From NCBI RefSeq assembly GCF_946480385.1, contig NZ_CAMLJP010000058.1:1-37570 (forward strand): a stretch of DNA of 37,570 nt. The letters are read 5' to 3'. Of the stretch, positions 31,325 to 37,570 are shown one piece after another (the first letter of the stretch is position 1; each line of letters begins with the position of its first letter). Source of the DNA: an uncultured Azospirillum sp. GTDB taxonomy: Bacteria; Pseudomonadota; Alphaproteobacteria; Azospirillales; Azospirillaceae. A program made the position numbers and the translations under genes. The notes under the pieces are model-generated. The model had not been told where the DNA came from, searched no databases, and saw only the letters and a program-made list of their open reading frames with translations.

Positions 31325-32227
31325 TTTCCCCTAGGCCCGCGCCCGATTCCCCTGCGGTGGATTTGCTCGCGCACCGGTGGGATTCCGCCGCGCCCCTAGG
31401 GGAGAAGGTCGCCGACCTAGGGGAAAGCGCCGCGGGTTCCGTGCGAATCGGATCCAAGGGGAGGCGGCCGCGCACCTAGGGGAAAGCGCCGCGATTCCCC
31501 GCTGTTGGTCATCCGGTATTTTCAAGCGGCATCACCGCGCCTGCGCGGCGCTTTCCCCTGGGACATTCGGGCGTGCAGCTCCAGCCGGCGTTTTCGCACG
31601 CAAATCGCGTTGGTTTCCCCTAGGTCGTCCATGCTGGCGCGTTGCGGCGCGGCGTTCATCTGCGAAACGCGGCAGTTTCCCCTAGGTCCGGAGGCCGGTC
31701 TGCGGCGGGCGCCACCGTGCGGGTGGCGTCCATCGCGTCGGCTTTCGCGGGGTGAAAACCAGATCGTCGCTGAGGACTGGCAGGAACGGCACCCTGCGGG
31801 CACCGCGCGTGTTTCCCTCAGGTACGGGACCGACAGCCGGATCGCCTCGGTCACCGGCGCGAAACGCGACCAATTCCCCTAGGTGCGGAATGCGGTGCGC
31901 AAGCCGTGGACGGGCTGTGGACCTCGAAACGCGGCGGATTCCCCTAGGAGCGAAGCCGCTGGATGGTTCCGTATATCCGGAATCGCGGCCAATTCCCCTA
32001 GGTGGTCCCCCGAGTCGCTTGGTCGAACCGCCGCGCAATGGCGTGCGTCCACGCTGCTGTCCGGGTGGTTGGGGGCTGCCAGGACCGGCAAGATACCGCA
32101 TCGGTGCAGGCCGGGTCCCCCGGAGGCGGGACTCCGTTCGGGATGCCTTTCTGTGAAGACATTGAAACAGCACGAAGATCCACATAACGCGACGATTTCC
32201 CCTAGGTGCGCGCCAGAATCCCCTACG
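31325..32227. repeat. Iteron array, putative replication origin
   Basis: The 1-kb gap between the divergent winged-helix gene and repA holds at least nine exact or one-base copies of TTTCCCCTAGG or ATTCCCCTAGG. Plus orientation: 31325, 31614, 31676, 31873, 31938, 31992, 32196. Minus orientation: 31416 and 31475. Weaker copies lie at 31346, 31552, 31812 and 32217, and CCCCTAGGGG (31393-31402) is a palindromic version. Each copy is preceded by a conserved RAANCGCG block, giving a unit of about 22 bases. Spacing is irregular (54-65 bases in the tighter part). Such repeats are normally bound by the initiator. Ends of the origin and any AT-rich unwinding element could not be fixed. Confidence 0.8.
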
Positions 32228-32279
32228 TTGGCGGACGCCGTTTGAAGCCCTATGCTTGCCAAGTCGGGAAGGGGCGAGG

Positions 32280-33473
32280 ATGAGCAAGGTGGCGACGAGC
32301 GCAGCACAGTTGGTCCTGTTCGAAATGGAGGACCGAAAGCAGAGCCACCTGATCGCGCTTTACGATCTGGCGCCGCGCTTCATCTTCGCCCAGCAGCGCG
32401 AAGATGCGAAGGACAGCGTCAAGACCGTGTACCGCGAATTCAGTTTTCGCGGACAAACCTTCTATCTGTCTTTGCAGCCGGCGCGGATGGCCTACGAGCG
32501 GACCGGCGACGGTCGTGGCCGTTTCGTTCCGGCGCCGACGCCGGAGCAGGCGCGCAACATCATCGAGGTCGAGGTTTTCCCGGCGGAGCGCGAGCAGATC
32601 GTTGAGCAGGTCGTCCGGCGCTTGGCCATGGACCCGTCGCGTCTGTCGCTTGCCGGCGAGAATCACGATCAGGTGCGGCTCGATTTCAGCTTGTACGACA
32701 TCGGCCGCGAATTGCGTGATACCAACCACGCCTTGAATTACTCTGAAATCCGTGAGGCTTTGACGATCCTGGCGCGCGCCCGGATCATCATCAGCAAGGC
32801 GTCGGTATCCGAACGCAAGCGCGGCAACAATCTCCTGGACTCCACGGCCTTCCCCGTGCTTGCGGTCCGGCGACCGGACGGCGTCCAAGACGAAGAGGGT
32901 GGCAGCGACCAGACCTATGTGCAATTCAACCCGTTGGTGGCCGCCGCCATCCGCGGCCTGGAGTTCAGGCCCGTTAGTTACGAATGGCTGATGAAGTTGA
33001 AGAACCCGGTGTCGCGTTGGCTCTACAACCGCATGTCGGTCGAATTTGAGCGGCCGGATGACACCAACTCCGTTCGAACGATGACCATCTCCGCCGACGA
33101 GATCATCAAGAATTCCGGTATGACGGAGTACAGCCGTCGGCGTGATACGCTGCGGGTGGTCACGGGCGCGGTGGATGCCCTGGTCGACGAGGGCATCCTC
33201 GACGGGCGTGATCTGCTTCACGCCAAAACCGGCAAGCGCATCGATGGTATCGACTACGTGCTGCGTCCCTCGCAGCGCTTCCTCGCTCAGGTGCGGCGGG
33301 CCGAGCAGGAGGTCGAGATCAACGCTACCGTCGCGAAGAGCCTTACCGGTCACGAGCACCCGTCGGCATTTGTGACACTCACCCGAACGCAGGCGCTCGA
33401 AACGCGCAGGGCACGGGCGTCGAGGCTGGCCGAGGCGCAAAAGGCCCTGCCGCTGCTGGACGGGAACGGGTGA
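32280..33473 (+). CDS. repA: Plasmid replication initiator protein, RepA/RPA-like
   Basis: A 397-residue protein starting MSKVATSAAQLVLFEMEDRK. It is rich in the pattern of initiators of the RPA family: 'AKDSVKTVYREFSFRGQTFYLSLQPARMAYERTG', 'IGRELRDTNHALNYSEIREALTILARARIIISK' (a winged-helix candidate near 145-180) and 'PVSRWLYNRMSVEF...SADEIIKNSGM' (a second winged-helix part). It is transcribed away from the iteron array, its probable binding site. GGAAGGGGCGAGG lies directly before ATG 32280; an in-frame TTG at 32256 is less likely. Pfam-level assignment is by recollection of pattern. Confidence 0.85.
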   Translation: MSKVATSAAQLVLFEMEDRKQSHLIALYDLAPRFIFAQQREDAKDSVKTVYREFSFRGQTFYLSLQPARMAYERTGDGRGRFVPAPTPEQARNIIEVEVFPAEREQIVEQVVRRLAMDPSRLSLAGENHDQVRLDFSLYDIGRELRDTNHALNYSEIREALTILARARIIISKASVSERKRGNNLLDSTAFPVLAVRRPDGVQDEEGGSDQTYVQFNPLVAAAIRGLEFRPVSYEWLMKLKNPVSRWLYNRMSVEFERPDDTNSVRTMTISADEIIKNSGMTEYSRRRDTLRVVTGAVDALVDEGILDGRDLLHAKTGKRIDGIDYVLRPSQRFLAQVRRAEQEVEINATVAKSLTGHEHPSAFVTLTRTQALETRRARASRLAEAQKALPLLDGNG

Positions 33474-35085
33474 ACCGCGGGCGCCGCTTGGTCGCGGATT
33501 GTTGGCGACGGCGAGCTTGTTCCGGATTCATGGCTTACGTTTCCCGCTTCGGCCAGATTCGTCGGGGATGAGCCTTGCCGTTGGCGGAACACCCGCCAGC
33601 CTTATGTCGGCCGGCTTGGAGCCTCCGCACATCAGGATCTTCTGATCATTCTGCCTGAGCCGGTCGCCGGGTTGCCAGCAGGATGTCGAGCGATCCAGCC
33701 GGTACTCCTTGTGCCCTTGATGTGCGGTCCCCCTCCTCTTCCCGCCGTGGAAGGCTGTTGCGTAGGAGCGGTGTCGTGGCCGACATCGTTGCAACGATGC
33801 CGTAACGCTCCGATGACACCGCTGTTGTGTCGTCGCAACCCGCAGGTCCCGCCTGTTTGTCCCAAACTCAAGCATTTTGCTTGATGGCGCAGATCGTGTC
33901 CCGAGCCTTGGCGTAGGAATGAGTAAGCCAGTAAGCCAATCGTCGCGGCCGTCGCGACGCGCCCTGCCCGGCTGGCGCAACGCCGGGCTTGTGCCGGATA
34001 TCGACTGGCGGTCCTCGAAAAAGCTGGACCCCGATGACAACGATCTCCTGCCCCGGCTAAAAGCCCGGACACTGCACGACCTCATCCGGTCGATAATTCC
34101 GGTCCGGTTAGCCACGAGCTTCTCCCGCAAGTGTCTGAGGGCGCTCTTGTCCGGCCCGACTCTGCTGTGGCGGAACGCTCAAGAAGACGGCGGATAAATT
34201 GTCACCGCTTTGCCGTCCTGGCGGGGCCGAGGTGCCGACAGCCCACGACATGACGTGGTCGTCGTACCGATTTCCAGATGGGGACCGCGGTCCCGGAGCC
34301 TGGTCGGTGATGCGGATGCCTGCAACATGGTACGGACGTTTCGCCCACGGAACACAAGGCCGCAGCGCACCTCGTGGACCTCGCAAGCCGGTTCCCCTTC
34401 CGACCACCCCGCCCCGCCCGACGGCAAGTTCCGCACCGCGCCCAAGGCCGTCAAGGACGCTCCGCGCCATTGCGCGGTGCCCGTCGGGTCTCCTCAACCG
34501 TCCCTGCGCGCCACCCTCCGGAACCAAGGTGGGGCAAAGGCCGTGCAGCGGGCGCGTTGCACGGCTCATTCCTCGGTCCGCTCCGGGAGGATGACGCCAC
34601 CATCAAAAATTGTAACCAGGTCCAGCCGGCCGGGACCGGAGTCGCGCCTGCGCCGATGGCAACGACGGAAATGCCGGTAACCGGCTTTGGCGATGGACGG
34701 TGCTGCCGAGCTGGCGCGCCCCCTGCCTGCTCGGCTCGGCACTGCTCCAGCAGCACGTTCGAACGGAGCCGAGCCGCTGCCTGCGGCGATCTCGTCAACA
34801 GAGGAGGTCCACCCGGCGTGTCGCACTGGCGCTGGAATACCGGGTCGCGGCAACGTTGCCGGTGAGCGGGTGAGGGCAGAGCGATGCCACCGGCATCGTG
34901 AGCGTGCGTAGAATCGCGGAGGGGACGCGCCGCGTCAGGAGGCATCGCTGGCGCTGGACAATGGCCAGCGTGGAACGGGCGAGGGGGCTGGGCGCCGTGG
35001 TGTCGACGGGCAGGTTGGCGCGGGCGCCACTGCAATCTGGCCTGGTTCACGCGGTAGCCGCCTGGCCGCCCCACCCCGCCGAGAT
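33474..35085. other. Gene-poor region between repA and parB
   Basis: About 1.6 kb with many overlapping frames of high-GC character but none with a recognisable family, good ribosome binding site and neighbour support. The best short candidates are a plus-strand ORF at 33919-34197 (92 residues, MSKPVSQSSRPSRRALPGWR) and minus-strand frames across 33528-34130. I found no clear IS or RNA gene. It may hold copy-control RNA or decayed insertions; I can support neither. Confidence 0.4.
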
Positions 35086-35157
35086 GTTGCAAACAGCAAC
35101 GCCCCATAGCCTGCGCCCAACCATCGCCGGGCACGATGCGGCGTTGCAAATAGCAAC
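35086..35157. promoter_or_regulatory. Two parS-like palindromes downstream of parB
   Basis: GTTGCAAACAGCAAC (35086-35100) and GTTGCAAATAGCAAC (35143-35157) lie 20-91 bases after the parB stop. Both have GTTGC/GCAAC arms around five bases and differ at one position. A third copy sits upstream of parA at 37315. Dyads of this kind next to parAB are the usual centromere (parS) sites bound by ParB. Confidence 0.65.
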
Positions 35158-35176
35158 ACCGGCGCCCGCCGTTTTC

Positions 35177-36100
35177 TCAGTCTACCCGATCGCCGGCGAG
35201 CAGCGCATTGATGGTGTCGCGCATTTGCTGGAGCATCGCGCGGTCGGTGTCGGCGAGCGGTTTGCCGATCGGTCCGGCGTGCAGAGAGAGCAGGGCATCG
35301 CGGGTCGTCAGGACGCTGCGCGCGATCCGCCGGGGCAGGGCCGAGCGCATCACCTCCTCCGGCTCCTCGGTCGGGCGCCGCATCCTGGTCTTCGGCGGCT
35401 TGCCGTCGTCGTCGACATCGGACCCGGTCAGACTGCCGACGTAGACGCGCTTTGCCGCTTCCCAGGCGGCGACCTGGGCGGTCTCGTCGTCAAGAGCCGC
35501 GATGCTGCGCAGTGTGCGCATCGGGACGCGCGCCTGCGGGTATTCATCGCGGACCCGGGCAGGAAGGGCGAGGAGCTTGAGTGTTCGGGAGACCTCCGAC
35601 TTGGCAACCCCCAGGTGCTTGCTGATGTCTCCCTGCGACCAGCCCCGCGAGGCCATGATCTGGGCGAAGCCGTCGGCTACCTCGAAGGGGCTGAGGTCGC
35701 TGCGCAGCAGGTTCTCGACGAGGGCGATCTCGTCCGTCGGCGTGTCGGCGTCGAGCACCACGGCGGTGATTGTCGGTTGCCCGAGAGCACGGATCGCGCG
35801 CAGGCGCCGCTCGCCGTAAGCAAGTTGGTACAACCCGTTGGGCAGGGGCAACACACCAATGGGTTCGAGCAGGCCATACCGCGCGATGGAATCTTGCAGA
35901 GCCTTGGCCTCGGCCGGGTCGAAGTCCTTGCGAGGCTGTGCCGGGTTGGCGCTGATCGACTCCACCTCAACCTGCGCCGTGCGGGCGTTGCGCACCACGA
36001 AGGAAACGGGCAGGGCGGTTTCGCCGGCTGGCTTTGCCTCACGCCCTTCGCGCAGCGCGCTGATCATGCTGTTGTTGGCGCGGCCGAGTTTACGCGACAT
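35177..36100 (-). CDS. parB: ParB-family chromosome/plasmid partition protein
   Basis: A 307-residue ParB with all standard boxes: the CTPase domain with 'NPAQPRKDF', GERRLRA (96-102) and ENLLR (129-133), then the helix-turn-helix '[28 protein letters not shown]' (about 153-180) and a C-terminal dimerisation part. It begins 11 bases inside the end of parA, so the pair is coupled. It should spread from the parS-like sites on both sides and link the replicon to ParA. Unlike the orphan ParB at 8146, the GERR motif is intact. Confidence 0.95.
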   Translation of the reverse strand: MSRKLGRANNSMISALREGREAKPAGETALPVSFVVRNARTAQVEVESISANPAQPRKDFDPAEAKALQDSIARYGLLEPIGVLPLPNGLYQLAYGERRLRAIRALGQPTITAVVLDADTPTDEIALVENLLRSDLSPFEVADGFAQIMASRGWSQGDISKHLGVAKSEVSRTLKLLALPARVRDEYPQARVPMRTLRSIAALDDETAQVAAWEAAKRVYVGSLTGSDVDDDGKPPKTRMRRPTEEPEEVMRSALPRRIARSVLTTRDALLSLHAGPIGKPLADTDRAMLQQMRDTINALLAGDRVD

Positions 36101-37112
36101 TGGTCATCTCCATCCGGAAGCCAAAACGCTTCCGGCGTTCGGCGATAAGGGCATTGGCGACGGCACGAATGACCTCTGCCCCGGCGGCATTGGAAACCGC
36201 ACTGACGGCCGCTTGGCCGGCTGCGAATGCTTGGCTGTAGACGGTGGCGCGCGGGAGCGGATCAAAGATCCGTGCGACGTCCGAATATGCCTTCTGCAAT
36301 TCCAGCAACGACTCCCGATCCTGGGTCAGGCGTTGGGAGTACATGGTCGGCAGGATGCCGAGCACCGCCAGCGACGACTGTACGGTGTCACGGATTTCGC
36401 CGATGGTCTCCAGGATGTACTCGATGCCAAGGACCGACATCAATTCGGTCTGACAGGGAATGAGCACGGTGTCGGACGCCGTCAGCGAGTTCATGGTCAT
36501 CTGCGCCAAGTGCGGCGGGGTGTCGATGATCACGAAGTCGTAAACTTCGCGCAGCGGCGCCAATGCCTTGCGTAAGGTGAAAATGCCGGTGGCCTGCCCT
36601 TGCAACTCCGCCTCGACCTTGGCGAGGCGGATGCTTGACGGCGCAATATCGAGTCCTGTGTCTTCGACCGTGAGGACGATGTCGGACAAGGTCGCCTCCC
36701 TGCGAAGGACGACATCGAGCGTCCGGCCCTTGCGGTGCAGGTCAATGGCGTTGAGCCCGAGGTGAATGGTGGCGCTGGCCTGCGGATCGGCGTCCACCAG
36801 GAGGACCTTGTGGCCGTCCTGCGCCAGCATCGTCGCCAGGTTCACGCTGGTCGTCGTCTTGCCGACGCCCCCTTTGCCGTTGCTCACCGAATTGACGAGA
36901 GCGGGGCCGTGTTTAACGCTGACGCCGACGCTCACGATTTCCCGATGCAGCAGATCAACGACGACCTGTGGCGCCTTTTCGGAGCCGCGCTCCCAACCGC
37001 TGACCTTCTGCTTGTCGTACCGGCGGTTCAGGCGCTCGTTGAGCCATGCTGCGAATTCCGGCTGGCTCAATCCGAGCCTTTCGCGGAACGCCTTGACGTC
37101 GTCTCCCAGCAA
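36090..37112 (-). CDS. parA: ParA-family partition ATPase with N-terminal helix-turn-helix
   Basis: A 340-residue protein. Residues about 5-55 are a Cro/C1-type DNA-binding domain ('[38 protein letters not shown]'), followed by the ATPase with deviant Walker [12 protein letters not shown] (78-88), '[12 protein letters not shown]' (104-115) and '[10 protein letters not shown]'. It belongs to the type Ia-like ParA proteins that also repress their own operon. The start is TTG at 37112, with GGAGGG five bases upstream, which may limit translation. The 11-base overlap with parB supports coupling. Confidence 0.95.
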   Translation of the reverse strand: MLGDDVKAFRERLGLSQPEFAAWLNERLNRRYDKQKVSGWERGSEKAPQVVVDLLHREIVSVGVSVKHGPALVNSVSNGKGGVGKTTTSVNLATMLAQDGHKVLLVDADPQASATIHLGLNAIDLHRKGRTLDVVLRREATLSDIVLTVEDTGLDIAPSSIRLAKVEAELQGQATGIFTLRKALAPLREVYDFVIIDTPPHLAQMTMNSLTASDTVLIPCQTELMSVLGIEYILETIGEIRDTVQSSLAVLGILPTMYSQRLTQDRESLLELQKAYSDVARIFDPLPRATVYSQAFAAGQAAVSAVSNAAGAEVIRAVANALIAERRKRFGFRMEMTNVA

Positions 37113-37145
37113 GCCGCCCTCCGTTCAAAAGTGGCATCAGCCTCT

Positions 37146-37174
37146 CCGATACAGGTAGCGGCTACTTTCGTCAA
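37146..37174 (-). promoter_or_regulatory. Predicted parAB promoter with palindrome in the spacer
   Basis: On the minus strand TTGACG (37174-37169) and TATCGG (37151-37146) are 17 bases apart, about 35 bases before the parA start. The spacer contains GTAGC-g-GCTAC (37155-37165), a perfect dyad placed where a repressor would block polymerase. ParA carries a helix-turn-helix, so it is a candidate repressor. Confidence 0.55.
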
Positions 37175-37314
37175 GAAGCCTGAGATTACTGGGTTATCGA
37201 CTACCCACGCCTGCGACATCGGCGCAACACCGGTTTGTCCTCGGAAAGAGGATTTTGCGTAAGAACCATCAGGCGGGGCTCTGCCGCGCCCATCCGAGGG
37301 CCGTTGGGGGAGGT

Positions 37315-37329
37315 GTTGCAATTAGCAAC
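37315..37329. promoter_or_regulatory. Third parS-like palindrome, upstream of parA
   Basis: GTTGCAATTAGCAAC with the flanking bases makes GTGTTGC/GCAACAC arms of seven (37313-37331). It differs by two bases from the copies after parB. It lies about 200 bases upstream of the parA start; the remaining 37113-37570 holds no gene I can support. Confidence 0.6.
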
Positions 37330-37366
37330 ACTTTCTTTCTGATGAGGTGCGTACATTTGCAGCTGC

Positions 37367-37392
37367 GGGCAGGGGCAGGGGCAGGGGCAGGA
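37367..37392. repeat. Hexamer tandem repeat (GGGGCA)4
   Basis: Four nearly perfect tandem copies of GGGGCA (37367-37392; the first lacks one G) lie 38 bases from the parS-like site. Short tandem repeats of this kind vary in length. No role is evident. Confidence 0.5.
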
Positions 37393-37570
37393 AAATTGCG
37401 ACTGCGTGATCGGAAGGGAGAGTCTCGACGTCCCGAGAAGGTTGCGCCCACGTCGGTGAAGGATTGCTCGGACGTTGCGAGACCTTGCGACGAAGCCGCC
37501 AACGTCAGAGAGGGCATCCCCGCTACGCCGGCTAGCACTGTCCCGCCGAGATCATTGTGACGGCAGTCTG

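Noticed and set aside
32175..32190. Possible DnaA box near GATCCACATAACG
   Set aside because: Read on either strand it does not match TTATCCACA without several changes.
31325..32227. CRISPR array
   Set aside because: The repeats are short (11-22 bases), irregularly spaced and in both orientations, with no cas genes; an iteron origin explains them.
33528..34130. Minus-strand ORF of 200 codons after repA
   Set aside because: No recognisable domain, Arg/Ser-rich translation and no ribosome binding site; several frames are equally open there.

Overview
The window looks like part of a secondary replicon (large plasmid or chromid) of a GC-rich alphaproteobacterium. Azospirillum or a close Rhodospirillales relative is my best guess. 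This is inferred from codon use, the gene families, the IS types and the replication/partition layout; no rRNA or other phylogenetic marker is present. The right end (about 29.7-37.6 kb) is the replicon backbone. It holds a ParA with an N-terminal helix-turn-helix, a canonical ParB, three parS-like palindromes flanking them, a RepA-type initiator, an iteron-rich origin, and a winged-helix replication-associated protein with a partner of unknown function.

From left to right, 1-1.26 kb is debris: a GNAT tail, an IS5-type transposase interrupted by an IS66 end, a tyrosine-recombinase remnant, and three strong hairpins. From 6571 down to 1262 a seven-gene minus-strand cluster runs glutathione S-transferase, a three-module flavin/2Fe-2S oxidoreductase, an AhpD/CMD protein with a CxxC motif, a DUF1348 (NTF2-like) protein, a CMD-like protein without the CxxC pair, an unrecognised 59-residue ORF and a LysR regulator. 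It reads as a thiol/redox or electrophile-detoxification operon. Broken IS and beta-propeller genes follow, then an orphan ParB-like gene and a ParD/ParE toxin-antitoxin pair.

The 9.7-29.4 kb part is catabolic. Unit 1 (14689 down to 9731) is a PotFGHI-like ABC importer with an agmatinase-family ureohydrolase, divergent from a LysR gene, and suggests uptake and cleavage of a guanidino compound. Unit 2 (15899 to 22545) is a cytoplasmic gamma-glutamyltransferase-family enzyme, a GntR/FCD regulator, a complete polar-amino-acid ABC importer and a class IV aminotransferase-fold protein whose two key PLP residues appear to be missing. Unit 3 (29429 down to 23658) is a polar-amino-acid ABC importer that has lost its binding protein and the start of one permease, followed by an enoyl-CoA hydratase with an internal deletion, an ADP-forming acyl-CoA synthetase and an intact enoyl-CoA hydratase.

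Units 2 and 3 are separated by a scar made of IS6, VirB2-like, IS3 and chemoreceptor fragments. Unit 3 is cut at its 5' end by an IS256 fragment. The most unusual points are the origin with its diverging iterons, the parS-like sites with a palindrome inside the parA promoter, the aminotransferase-fold protein without its PLP residues, and the redox operon with paired CMD proteins. No tRNA, rRNA or CRISPR array was seen.
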